DNA from: Moritella viscosa
Lineage (GTDB): Bacteria; Pseudomonadota; Gammaproteobacteria; Enterobacterales; Moritellaceae
Reading direction: 5' to 3'
DNA: 64,000 nucleotides
Assembly: GCA_000953735.1 (NCBI GenBank)
Contig: LN554852.1
Location: 2,801,846 to 2,865,845 of the forward strand
A program made the translations under genes and the position numbers. Below the pieces are notes generated by a model. It was not told the DNA's origin. It worked only from the letters and a program-made list of their open reading frames with translations, and searched no databases. This document shows, one piece after another, positions 18,116 through 27,060 of this stretch; the stretch's first letter is position 1, and every line of letters begins with the position of its first letter.

Positions 18116-20002
18116 CTACTCTTGCCATGATTTACTGTTATGCCATGATGACCACCAATTACCGAGATCTTTTTGTTCATGGCTTAACTCAAATACGTCA
18201 TCTTCAGGTGTTGCTGTACTTTGTCCTGCAGTTATTATCCAACGACCTTTTTCGGTTTTTTTCGCATTCATTAAATCGATCAAGGAGTCAGTCGTTGTCG
18301 ATGCAGAAAAGCCACTACTTATATCTTTAGCATCAAACGCCATTTGCCATAAATACCAAAGTCGGCCATTCACATGCTTCTGACCTAGTTTTTTATATTC
18401 ATTTGTATGAATCCAAGGCGTTTTAAGATAACTGATTGCTGCAATATCTCGCTCTGGAGTATTTAAGCCACCATAATAAACACCCGAAACACCTGAGAAT
18501 CCGTCACTAGTGCTAGATACGTCATAAAAGGCAATTGCAACGTTATCTAAAGCAAGTTGTTCGGCAATCGATCGGTTGATCTCTTCATTCCAAGGTTGTC
18601 CAGAATAACCAGGATTGTAGTAGCCAGATAAACCTGTGGCTAATGCAGCCTCTCTATCTGTGTCCCTATGCTCTGTAGCCGTTGTAACCAGTGCTTTTGC
18701 CGGATGCTCATCCCAGTAATCATCAGCTACGTTTGCCCCCGCCCAGTATGGGTCAATCAGCGCCAACCTATCAGGAATTAAAGCTGCACTATTCTTGTTT
18801 TCACTTAAAATATAAGCCGCCCCATGCACCATCTGGCTTCCAAGAGAGTGACCTGCAAGTCTAAACTCATTATCATCCATTTCATCAAGTGCACTCTCCA
18901 AAATTTCCGCCAATATAACTGACATAGGTTTAGTCGGGTTATTTACGTCTTGGCGATCATATTCCCACACATCCTCTGGCTTAATCGGTTTATCCTGACG
19001 TGCAGAACCCGTTAGTGAATAAGGTGATACGGCATAACGCATTTGAATTGTATTCCAAATCTTAGACTCGGCCTTATAGGGTACAGCAGCTCCGACTGAA
19101 GATTTTGCATTATCATCATCATCCGCTATCTGATTCCAATAGAATGCGCCAAAGTTCCAGCTCTTATCTTTCCAAATACTCACGAGATCCATAGTTTCAG
19201 TCATTCCACTGGAAAATCCTGAGGTTTCACTGTTAACAAAATGGTTAAAACCTTCCCGTCTATAGTCTGCAACAACACTTTCTTGCTGCCAGCCGTGAGC
19301 ATAAATTAAAGTATCATTTTCAGGAGCATAGTAAGATTTATCAATTTCTCGCCCCGGGATATATTTAACTGCATCCGTTGAATTTTTAAACCAATATAAA
19401 CCGTAATCTACATCCGTAGTTTTGAACGTCCATGTTAACTCTTTAGCTGGAGTGCTTAACACAGCACCGTCGGCAGATTTTATACTTTCAGAGATAGTTA
19501 CTTGATACTCATAGCCTGGTTTTAGGCCATTCCAGTTAGGCTTACTTTCCGTATAGTAAGCAAATGTCGAGCGATCTAAATAAGGTTTATAAGCAGGTTT
19601 AAAAGTAAGACTTTTATTGTCAGTACTTAGCACCCAATTACCACTAATTATATTATTATTATTTAGCTCAGAATCTGCAAAAGGGGTATCTTCCATATGC
19701 AGCCTTTTAATTTGAACTGTACTATCTGTAATTGAAACAGGATCAACCTCGTTGTCAAATTCAATAACTACATAGCTATGTATTTCTACATTTTCTTCAG
19801 TGAAGTTATTGGAAAAGGCATTTTCATAATTTTGGCTTTTATCAAAATGTCCTTTGTCGTAATAATGCCCTGTTATATAAATTGGTTGTTTAACATCTGG
19901 TTCATTAATATCTGATTTATTAACGTCTAACTTATCATCCCATTCACAACCTGCCAGTGAAAGTATAATGGCGATAAAAAATGACATTCTTATTGTGTTC
20001 AT
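18116..20002 (-). CDS. Lipoprotein with Ig-like domain and lipase-type catalytic domain
   Basis: 628 aa. The signal peptide ends in the lipobox LAGC (Cys19). Residues about 40-200 contain a bacterial Ig-like (Big_5-type) domain: the pattern EFDNEVDPVSITDSTVQI, then LSTDNKSLTFKPAY and ELTWTFKTTD. Residues about 225-600 form an alpha/beta hydrolase, with LIYAHGWQQ as oxyanion loop, the elbow RLAGHSLGS (Ser386) and ALIDPYW (acid region). This suggests a surface or outer-membrane esterase/lipase. It shares the strand with the sphingomyelinase and lipase genes that follow but is separated from them by a repeat array. Confidence 0.75.
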   Translation of the reverse strand: MNTIRMSFFIAIILSLAGCEWDDKLDVNKSDINEPDVKQPIYITGHYYDKGHFDKSQNYENAFSNNFTEENVEIHSYVVIEFDNEVDPVSITDSTVQIKRLHMEDTPFADSELNNNNIISGNWVLSTDNKSLTFKPAYKPYLDRSTFAYYTESKPNWNGLKPGYEYQVTISESIKSADGAVLSTPAKELTWTFKTTDVDYGLYWFKNSTDAVKYIPGREIDKSYYAPENDTLIYAHGWQQESVVADYRREGFNHFVNSETSGFSSGMTETMDLVSIWKDKSWNFGAFYWNQIADDDDNAKSSVGAAVPYKAESKIWNTIQMRYAVSPYSLTGSARQDKPIKPEDVWEYDRQDVNNPTKPMSVILAEILESALDEMDDNEFRLAGHSLGSQMVHGAAYILSENKNSAALIPDRLALIDPYWAGANVADDYWDEHPAKALVTTATEHRDTDREAALATGLSGYYNPGYSGQPWNEEINRSIAEQLALDNVAIAFYDVSSTSDGFSGVSGVYYGGLNTPERDIAAISYLKTPWIHTNEYKKLGQKHVNGRLWYLWQMAFDAKDISSGFSASTTTDSLIDLMNAKKTEKGRWIITAGQSTATPEDDVFELSHEQKDLGNWWSSWHNSKSWQE

Positions 20003-20069
20003 ATATTCCCTCTGGGTAATTTAAATAATGTAAAGAAACATGACTTTTTCATTAAGCTTTTTAATACAA

Positions 20070-20132
20070 ACTAAAAACTAAAAACTAAAAACTAAAAACT
20101 AAAAACTAAAAACTAAAAACTAAAAACTAAAA
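20070..20132. repeat. Nine tandem copies of the heptamer ACTAAAA
   Basis: Nine perfect head-to-tail copies of ACTAAAA run from 20070 to 20132. The right end covers the last codons and stop of the Lif-like gene (TTTTAGT on its strand), and the array continues into the gap before the lipoprotein gene at 20002. A 7-nt unit is prone to slippage and changes reading frame with each copy. Confidence 0.95.
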
Positions 20133-21079
20133 AAGTTAAGACGATATTGATATAAACGTTCCGCTTTATAAACCTGCCAATCTTCATCATTCATGGTTTT
20201 CTTTGATGTTGCTCGTTCATTAGCAAGTGTTACCTCAAGTTCATTTAATCCTTGCTGATAATCCGTTATTTCTTGCTCTTGCTTATCAACTTGCTGATCT
20301 CTGTTAACAATGGACTGTTGCTCGTTAGCAGTAAGATATTGCGAAGCCAATTTAGCCTTAATTCTAGCTGTTTCATCTTCAGGCATAGACCGTGGAATTA
20401 ACGCTAACGCTTCTTCGTACTTCGCAATATCAGAACTTAACGCAAAGCTATCTAGGTCAACATCCCGCTCTGCCAACATACTATTATATTCATTGATAAA
20501 GTCATCAGCATTCTGAGCCTGATTAAATCTATTTTCAGGGTCTGCTAGCGCTAAACGGTAGTCATAATAAGCATCTTGATGCTGAAATAACTGCGCTGCA
20601 TCCTTACCCCACACCTGCTCTCTAATCGCTTTAACATTGGCAATTTTATCCGCCAAACTTGCATCCTGACTGATTAACGATTCCCCCATCAAACGTTGCT
20701 CTTCCTGCTGCTTCACAGGAAAGTTAACTAACAATTGATAACGATCATCGTCAAGTAGCAACCGCTGTTTAGCTAACAGCTCATCACAATTGTTATGCCT
20801 GCGACATTGCTGCCAAAATGACGTTATCGCCGTCATTAACGTTTGACCTTGTGCGTCTTTCAATAAGGTATCTTGCTCGGGCATACCTTCATTAACTTGC
20901 ATCTGCTCTTTAGCTTGATTCGATGCAATTTCTGTCGATTGTATTGCTGAATGAACCATTTCAGATGATGCAGGTATCGAACTTTCTTGCTTCTCTGCAT
21001 TCAATTCATTTTCATTGATGATGAAAAAATAAACGCTGCCAATAAAGGCAACGCTTATTAATAGTAATGTTAATCGCAT
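20120..21079 (-). CDS. Lif-like membrane-anchored chaperone paired with sphingomyelinase
   Basis: 319 aa with one N-terminal transmembrane anchor (residues 4-21) and a glutamine/glutamate-rich, highly helical periplasmic part. Segments such as VWGKDAAQLFQHQDAYYDYRL (from 157) and the C-terminal helices resemble lipase-specific foldases (Lif). The diagnostic RxxFDYxLS motif seen in the two Lif genes at 23822 and 26186 was not found. Its ATG overlaps the stop of the sphingomyelinase (TAATG), so the two are coupled, the arrangement typical of lipase-Lif pairs. I infer that it helps fold or export that enzyme. The last residues (FFSF) and the stop codon are supplied by the heptamer repeat array. 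Confidence 0.65.
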   Translation of the reverse strand: MRLTLLLISVAFIGSVYFFIINENELNAEKQESSIPASSEMVHSAIQSTEIASNQAKEQMQVNEGMPEQDTLLKDAQGQTLMTAITSFWQQCRRHNNCDELLAKQRLLLDDDRYQLLVNFPVKQQEEQRLMGESLISQDASLADKIANVKAIREQVWGKDAAQLFQHQDAYYDYRLALADPENRFNQAQNADDFINEYNSMLAERDVDLDSFALSSDIAKYEEALALIPRSMPEDETARIKAKLASQYLTANEQQSIVNRDQQVDKQEQEITDYQQGLNELEVTLANERATSKKTMNDEDWQVYKAERLYQYRLNFFSF

Positions 21080-22416
21080 TAACGAATCACTGCTTTAACA
21101 GGAAAATGGTCTGATAAATTCCAATGTTTCCATAACCTAGCAACCGTTGTACGCGGTATTTTGACTGTATTTATGTTCTCGTTTCGCTTAGCAAACTCGT
21201 TACTAACAACAACATAATCAAGATATTCGATGTTTTCACCACCCGATAGAGCACTACCTGCATAGGTATTAATACGCGGGTCGAACGTTGACTCTGTATA
21301 ACCCGCATATTGCGGTTCATCAGCGCTAAGGTTCATAAACATCTGTTGATAGTCAGTTGGGAATTTAAGCTTATTCACATTAAAATCACCACCATAGACG
21401 ACAGTATCAGTGGCTGGGATATTCTGTGCCTGTGCAAAATCACGCATCTGGCGGAATTGACGTTGACGATATTCACGTGCGGTATCTGTATCAAACGACG
21501 CGGTATGCGTTGCTAATAAATGGTACGCTTTACCATTTTTAATTACTTCAGCATAGTTTACGCCTTTATCTGCAAAGCAGTCTGTACCAGAGCAATCAGG
21601 ATAAACATACTGTCCTTCATTAACAATTGGATAGCGACTCACAATCATTACACCACCATCGTAAACATTAATCCCAGAGTAATCTAACATCTTAGTTTGA
21701 TACGGGTATTCTTTAGCAAGATCACGCAAAAATGCATCACGACCAGAAGCAAATACTTCCTGTAGCATGAGTACATCGTAGCCTTTTAAATGTTTCGGTA
21801 TTTCCTGAAAACGGTCACCGATGTGCTTTGCAATCACAGGCAGAGCCCAGACGTTATATGACATGACTTTGAGTGTATCAGCGTCAGCTACAGGCTTCTC
21901 ATCAATTTTCTGCGGGGTGATAGTGTAATAAATATCATCATAACGACCAGTCGCACTCGCTTTAAACGCGATTTCAGTAGTGTTACTGCTACTGTTATAC
22001 TGCGATTGATAACGGTAAGTATCACGATCATCCGCCCAATTTAGCGCAACATCATTGGCACTAGCACCATGATCAAGTGTTGATTTATACCAATATCCTT
22101 TCACTTGTTGTAGCAACGACAGCGACTCGCCATTTTCATTCGTTACAAGCGTTTCAAACTGATAAGTATCACCAGACTTAACCCCTTCCCAACGATTAAA
22201 ACTTAATACCATTTTAGTTTCCCATGGTTTAAGTGTCTGTACATGTTGTTGCCACTCAGCGCCTTCTTCAAGTAAATCTGAACCGGTATGGTTAACTTGA
22301 ATCGACATAGCTTGGTTTGAGTTATTAGTAAGGTAGATATCACTGTCGGCAAGTGCAGACGCACTCATAACACAAGTGAGGCAAGTGGTTGTTATTACAT
22401 TTTTTAGTATATTCAC
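21079..22416 (-). CDS. Secreted sphingomyelinase C
   Basis: 445 aa with a signal peptide (cut near ALA-23). Residues about 25-175 form a beta-rich N-terminal domain. Residues about 180-445 are an endonuclease/exonuclease/phosphatase-fold phospholipase: MSYNVWALP (Asn188), LMLQEVF (Glu220, metal ligand), ATHTASF (His304), GGDFNVN (Asp344, Asn346) and LSDHFPV (Asp436-His437). These match bacterial neutral sphingomyelinases, which cut sphingomyelin into ceramide and phosphocholine and often act as hemolysins. It is followed without a gap by the Lif-like chaperone gene. Other phosphodiesterase substrates are possible. Confidence 0.87.
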   Translation of the reverse strand: MNILKNVITTTCLTCVMSASALADSDIYLTNNSNQAMSIQVNHTGSDLLEEGAEWQQHVQTLKPWETKMVLSFNRWEGVKSGDTYQFETLVTNENGESLSLLQQVKGYWYKSTLDHGASANDVALNWADDRDTYRYQSQYNSSSNTTEIAFKASATGRYDDIYYTITPQKIDEKPVADADTLKVMSYNVWALPVIAKHIGDRFQEIPKHLKGYDVLMLQEVFASGRDAFLRDLAKEYPYQTKMLDYSGINVYDGGVMIVSRYPIVNEGQYVYPDCSGTDCFADKGVNYAEVIKNGKAYHLLATHTASFDTDTAREYRQRQFRQMRDFAQAQNIPATDTVVYGGDFNVNKLKFPTDYQQMFMNLSADEPQYAGYTESTFDPRINTYAGSALSGGENIEYLDYVVVSNEFAKRNENINTVKIPRTTVARLWKHWNLSDHFPVKAVIR

Positions 22417-22796
22417 ATCAAATCCTTTGATTGTTGTTACAGCGAATATGAGGTTAAGTTAAGAATATGACATTTAAAATACAATAATATTAAATATTTA
22501 GCTGGGATCACAATTAAGCATAAACATATATAAAAAGCGTGATCGCTGATAATAAACACCAAAGTAAGAACAAAAATAATCCGCTTTATCACTTCACCTT
22601 AAACTAACCACGGATCACACTTATATCACTTTCTATATCACTTTCTATATAAGTTTCGCTCAAGAAATAACATGTAGGACTGTAAGATTATTTATACGAA
22701 ATGAAAAATGTATTTACGATAATGACATTTTTTTCACTCAAACAGTTTATAATGCGGTTAAATTTGACCTTTAATCAATAAATTATACGGAGAATC
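22417..22796. other. 380-bp divergent intergenic region
   Basis: Lies between the sphingomyelinase (leftward) and DUF368 gene (rightward) and must hold both promoters. It contains 2.4 direct copies of TATATCACTTTC at 22622-22650. No ORF with a start signal was found. Confidence 0.55.
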
Positions 22797-23714
22797 ATGA
22801 GTAAAGTTTCTATCTTTATAAAAGGCATGGCGATGGGTGCAGCAGACGTTGTCCCTGGTGTTTCAGGCGGTACAATTGCCTTCATTACCGGCATTTACGA
22901 TACTCTGTTAGGCAGTATTAGTCGCATTACTCCAAGCCTAATCGGTATGATCAGAAAGGATGGTCTAAAAGCGGCTTTTGATTACATTAATGGCACATTC
23001 TTGATCGTGTTACTGGCGGGTATTCTGACGAGTATCTTTACGTTAGCGCGTGTTATCACTTGGATGCTCAACACGCACCCTATTCCACTGTGGTCTTTCT
23101 TCTTTGGTTTAATCGTCATCTCAGTAAACCACATGTTTAAACAGATCGAATTTTGGAAAATAAGCCGTTTTATAGCTGTCATCGCTGGTATTGGTTTTGC
23201 TTATAGCATTACCGTGCTGCAACCGCTTAACCTTGAGCCGACATCGATCAATATCTTACTTGCAGGGTCTATTGCGATCTGTGCAATGATCTTACCGGGT
23301 ATTTCAGGTAGTTTTATCCTGTTGATGTTAGGCATGTATGCACCAATTCTTGCGGCTGCCAAGTCTATCGACATTGTCACGCTAGGTACGTTTGCCGCAG
23401 GTTGTGTCATTGGTATCCTGACTTTCTCGCACGTGCTGACGTGGGTACTAAAACACTACCGCGATATCGCTTTGACGTTTTTAACCGGACTAATGATAGG
23501 TACGCTTGGTAAAGTATGGCCATGGAAAGAAACGTTAACATGGCGAACGAATTCAAGTGGCCTTGAAGTGCCATTATTAGAACGTAATCTTTCACCATTT
23601 AGCTTTGAGCAAGTAACGGGCCAGCCAGCATTATTAGCGTATGCTATCGTGGCAATGCTTGCAGCTATTATTCTTATCTTGGCGTTAGAAAAGACCGCAG
23701 AAAAAGCATCTTAA
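22797..23714 (+). CDS. DUF368 polyprenyl-phosphate translocase (PopT-like)
   Basis: 305 aa polytopic inner-membrane protein. The N-terminal signature GMAMGAADVVPGVSGGTIAF is diagnostic of DUF368, and a second repeat carries MILPGISGSFILLMLGMY. DUF368 proteins (PopT in Vibrio cholerae) were recently shown to recycle undecaprenyl phosphate across the membrane, supporting cell-wall synthesis. CGGAGAATC precedes the ATG. It is a single gene followed by a hairpin terminator and is not functionally linked to the lipase genes beside it. Confidence 0.88.
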   Translation: MSKVSIFIKGMAMGAADVVPGVSGGTIAFITGIYDTLLGSISRITPSLIGMIRKDGLKAAFDYINGTFLIVLLAGILTSIFTLARVITWMLNTHPIPLWSFFFGLIVISVNHMFKQIEFWKISRFIAVIAGIGFAYSITVLQPLNLEPTSINILLAGSIAICAMILPGISGSFILLMLGMYAPILAAAKSIDIVTLGTFAAGCVIGILTFSHVLTWVLKHYRDIALTFLTGLMIGTLGKVWPWKETLTWRTNSSGLEVPLLERNLSPFSFEQVTGQPALLAYAIVAMLAAIILILALEKTAEKAS

Positions 23715-23740
23715 CAATATCTGTTCTATATCAAGAACAA

Positions 23741-23768
23741 AAATACGGCCGTTAATTCAGCCGTATTT
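23741..23768 (+). terminator. Terminator after the DUF368 gene
   Basis: AAATACGGC (23741-23749) pairs with GCCGTATTT (23760-23768), 9-bp stem with a 10-nt loop, flanked by A and T residues; lies between convergent genes. Confidence 0.7.
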
Positions 23769-23821
23769 ACAACTACCGCAACCAGTGAAACGCTATGAAG
23801 GTGAACGATTATATTTAATGA

Positions 23822-24694
23822 CTATGAGCCCTTACTAGCATCATTAATTCGTTCCAACGCTTTAATACGGCGTTGTTGTTGAGAAGAAAAGCTCACTTCA
23901 CGTAATTCTGTTATCGCTGACTCTAGCTCCTCCTTCGTTAAGCTATCATCAGTCATTAACGCTTGTCGTTCATTTAAATAGTTATTAACGTCTGTGTTAA
24001 ACACCTCGTTCTTTGCATCTAATTCAGCCAAACGTTGTGCTCCTTCGGCCCCTACCAGTTCTTGGCGTATCAAATACTGTTCTTGAGGACCCATGCCTTC
24101 TGTATTTACCAACGACCCCATTAAGGCCGCATTTTTATACGCTACCTGTTCTTCTTCTGGAAGTAACTGTAATTCTTGTTGCCACAGTACATTAAACTCC
24201 TCTTCTGACGCTGTAGCTTGCTGAAGTTCTAGTTTTTTCAATGTCATCATTCTTAATTGATTTTCTTCTTCGAACAGATTTTTTTGTTGTTCTGCTGTAA
24301 AAAACTTAAGCTGAGCAGCAAGTAATTGATCATTTAACGCAATCAAATCTTCTAAACCAAACTCAGCAGAACTAGCATTAGATTCTAGTGTCTGTAAATA
24401 GGTTTTATAGTTAATATATTGCTGGAATAGTGCCTTATCTATTTGTGAGTCAGCAGGACGTTGCGAATTAAACTGTATAAATTTATCTTGTAAAGCATCT
24501 AATTCAGTCTCTTCTAAACCAGATAAAAAATACTCAAACGTATCACGATGAGATGTTGAATCAATAGCCGTGTCCAACTGCGATTTAGACTGTAACGATG
24601 ACGTTTGTATTTGCTTATTAGTGTTATTCGAATAGATAAAAATCGCAGTAACGACTGCAATTAAAACTACCGACGTTAATGCGATTTTTTTCAT
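23822..24694 (-). CDS. Lipase-specific foldase (Lif), copy 1
   Basis: 290 aa, periplasmic chaperone with one N-terminal transmembrane anchor (residues 4-21). The Lif signature RDTFEYFLSG lies at residues 50-59, equivalent to the RxxFDYxLS motif that is essential in the family. The rest is helical and rich in Q, E and L, ending with the LVGAEGAQRLAELD segment. Lif proteins fold the partner lipase before type II secretion. It starts 2 nt after the partner lipase stop. It is about 93% identical (21 differences in 290) to copy 2 at 26186, and residues 89-200 are identical. Confidence 0.92.
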   Translation of the reverse strand: MKKIALTSVVLIAVVTAIFIYSNNTNKQIQTSSLQSKSQLDTAIDSTSHRDTFEYFLSGLEETELDALQDKFIQFNSQRPADSQIDKALFQQYINYKTYLQTLESNASSAEFGLEDLIALNDQLLAAQLKFFTAEQQKNLFEEENQLRMMTLKKLELQQATASEEEFNVLWQQELQLLPEEEQVAYKNAALMGSLVNTEGMGPQEQYLIRQELVGAEGAQRLAELDAKNEVFNTDVNNYLNERQALMTDDSLTKEELESAITELREVSFSSQQQRRIKALERINDASKGS

Positions 24695-24696
24695 GT

Positions 24697-25638
24697 CTAT
24701 AAGCCTTGTAATTGTAAACGGTTAGCGTGTTGACGATATAAGGTTTTTGGATCCGTCTCAAACAGATGATGAATACCAAATGTATGATTAATTTCATCGA
24801 CATGATTCATTTTATAATCATCCCGAATTACTTTACCTAAATGCGAACTGCACGCTGATACTAGACCATCACTAGGCTCACTAAAAGCAGACCCAGTCAA
24901 AACAAGTGCCGCATCAAGTGGGTCTAACAAATTAGTGAAATTAGCGGAACCACTCCATGAATAATAATAAATACCATTATCAGCCAGATACTCACCTTCA
25001 CCACACTCTGTTGTAGGAATACCTTCTGGATATGATTGGTTAAATTCTAACGATCTTTTAGTTGTTAACGATTCTAATGCCGCAATTGGATCTTGTGGTA
25101 AGTCATTATCACCAGAAAGGAAGTTGATTAGGTCACTAAAAGCAGCAGTGATCGTAACAGCTAACTCTTCAGGTATTGAACCTTCTGGTACTTCTTCACG
25201 TATGATATCAATAATAATTGAACCTTTATTAACACCGCCAATACTGGTTACTGATGCCACATATTGCGGCGCAACCGATGCCACATAACGTGCTGTAGGC
25301 CCACCATGACTATGCCCAATTAAATTAACTTTATCTGCTCCTGTAGCAGCTAAAATCTGTTCAATCTGTGTTAATAGCTGTTCACCACGTTCTTCTGTTC
25401 GATTCGTTGCAGAAACCTGAGCAACGTACACCACAGCACCACTTCTTGTTAACGCATGAGGGATGCCATAAAAATATTGGACTCCAACAATTGAATCAAA
25501 ACCAAAAAGTCCATGAACTAAAACTATTGGATACTTCGTTTCGGTATAACCTTTTTGCTCGGTTCTATCGCTCGATTCAGCTGCCAGACTACTAAAAGCA
25601 ACCAAACACATAGTTAAAAATGCAAGAAATTGTTTCAT
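24697..25638 (-). CDS. Secreted triacylglycerol lipase, copy 1
   Basis: 313 aa lipase of the Lif-dependent (Pseudomonas-type, family I) group, with an N-terminal signal peptide (cut near residue 20). Active-site features are the oxyanion loop LVHGLFGF (41-48), elbow IGHSHGG (Ser110), Asp257 in PSDGLVS and His279 in NHVDEIN, where Asp281 is the usual calcium ligand. Cys212 and Cys263 fit the conserved disulfide. It hydrolyses triglycerides outside the cell after type II secretion. It is followed by its Lif gene. About three quarters of its residues match the second lipase at 27061, so the pair is a duplication. A CRP-like site lies about 110 nt upstream. Confidence 0.93.
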   Translation of the reverse strand: MKQFLAFLTMCLVAFSSLAAESSDRTEQKGYTETKYPIVLVHGLFGFDSIVGVQYFYGIPHALTRSGAVVYVAQVSATNRTEERGEQLLTQIEQILAATGADKVNLIGHSHGGPTARYVASVAPQYVASVTSIGGVNKGSIIIDIIREEVPEGSIPEELAVTITAAFSDLINFLSGDNDLPQDPIAALESLTTKRSLEFNQSYPEGIPTTECGEGEYLADNGIYYYSWSGSANFTNLLDPLDAALVLTGSAFSEPSDGLVSACSSHLGKVIRDDYKMNHVDEINHTFGIHHLFETDPKTLYRQHANRLQLQGL

Positions 25639-26185
25639 TTATTCACTCCTAATTATCAAATTAAAATTAACAAGTAATTCAACTCCAAAACAGAGCTGTA
25701 CTTAAATAAATACAAAATCATAATATAAAGAGATATTATTAATAAATGTGATGAAGTTCAATGAGTTGCTAAAGAAAAATACACATAAGATATAACGGAC
25801 ATCCATCAATATAAATTATGCTTAATAATGATTAAACATTGAATTATTCGCCTGATAGAATCTAACCTTTCAACATGATGACCCACAAAAGCCGTCACAT
25901 TTAGTTTATTAAACTTAATTGATCTTAAACAAGAAATCTAAAAAAATACGAATCCAACACAAATAATCAGCTAACTATCGACGATGTTACTTTGCGATAA
26001 CCACGCCAACCAAATAGCATAATAAGAAACAAGGATCGAAGCCACAATACGTAAGTTCTTAGTTCAAATTTAGGTTTATACAAACCACATCAACAAACAA
26101 AGAAATATTGATATATAGGATACTCGACGAATAACCCCCATGAATAAAACATTTATTTATACCACTCCCTTATATTTATTAATGA
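25639..26185. other. 547-bp region between the two lipase-Lif units
   Basis: AT-rich with no ORF that has a start signal. It contains the lipase copy 1 promoter region, including a CRP-like site at 25747-25762. The rest shows no repeat or known element; it may be diverged spacer from the duplication. Confidence 0.5.
25747..25762. promoter_or_regulatory. CRP-like site upstream of lipase copy 1
   Basis: TGTGA-TGAAGT-TCAAT resembles the TGTGA-N6-TCACA CRP site, with a full left half and a partial right half. A matching site occurs at the same distance (about 110 nt) from lipase copy 2, although flanking sequence has diverged. Confidence 0.4.
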
Positions 26186-27058
26186 CTATGAGCTCTTACT
26201 AGCATCATTAATTCGTTCCAACGCTTTAATACGGCGTTGTTGCTGAGAAGAAAAGCTCGCTTCACGTAATTCTGTTATCGCTGACTCTAGCTCTTCCATC
26301 GTTAAGCTATCATCAGTCATTAACACTTGCCGTTCATTTAAATAGTTATCAAAGTCTGTGTTAAACACCTCGTTCTTTGCATCTAATTCAGCCAAACGTT
26401 GTGCTCCTTCGGCCCCTACCAGTTCTTGGCGTATCAAATACTGTTCTTGAGGATCCATGCCTTCTGTATTTACCAACGACCCCATTAAGGCCGCATTCTT
26501 ATACGCTACCTGTTCTTCTTCTGGAAGTAATTGTAATTCTTGTTGCCACAGTACATTAAACTCCTCTTCTGACGCTGTAGCTTGCTGAAGTTCTAGCTTT
26601 TTCAATGTCATCATTCTTAATTGATTTTCTTCTTCGAACAGATTTTTTTGTTGTTCTGCTGTAAAAAACTTAAGCTGAGCAGCAAGTAATTGATCATTTA
26701 ACGCAATCAAATCTTCTAAACCAAACTCAGCAGAACTAGCATTAGATTCTAGTGTCTGCAAATAGGTTTTATAGTTAATATATTGCTGAAATAGTACCTT
26801 ATCTATTTGTGAGTCAGCAGGACGTTGCGAATTAAACTGTATAAATTTATCTTGTAAACTATCCAACTCAACCTCACCTAGCCCCGATAAAAAATATTCA
26901 AATGTATCGCGATCAAATGTTGAATCAATAGCAGTATCCTGCTGCGATTTTGACTGGAACGATTTCGCTTGTATTTGCTTATTAGTGTTGTTTTTATAGA
27001 TAAAGATCGCAGTAACGACTACGATTAAAACTACCAGCGTTAATACGATCTTTTTCAT
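26186..27058 (-). CDS. Lipase-specific foldase (Lif), copy 2
   Basis: 290 aa, same build as copy 1: membrane anchor at residues 4-21, RDTFEYFLSG at 50-59 and helical chaperone body. It begins 2 nt after its partner lipase. Differences from copy 1 cluster in the first 88 and last 90 residues (e.g. HR to DR before the motif, EETE to GEVE after it), while residues 89-200 are identical. It should serve the lipase at 27061; cross-activity with the other lipase is likely. Confidence 0.92.
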   Translation of the reverse strand: MKKIVLTLVVLIVVVTAIFIYKNNTNKQIQAKSFQSKSQQDTAIDSTFDRDTFEYFLSGLGEVELDSLQDKFIQFNSQRPADSQIDKVLFQQYINYKTYLQTLESNASSAEFGLEDLIALNDQLLAAQLKFFTAEQQKNLFEEENQLRMMTLKKLELQQATASEEEFNVLWQQELQLLPEEEQVAYKNAALMGSLVNTEGMDPQEQYLIRQELVGAEGAQRLAELDAKNEVFNTDFDNYLNERQVLMTDDSLTMEELESAITELREASFSSQQQRRIKALERINDASKSS

Positions 27059-27060
27059 TT

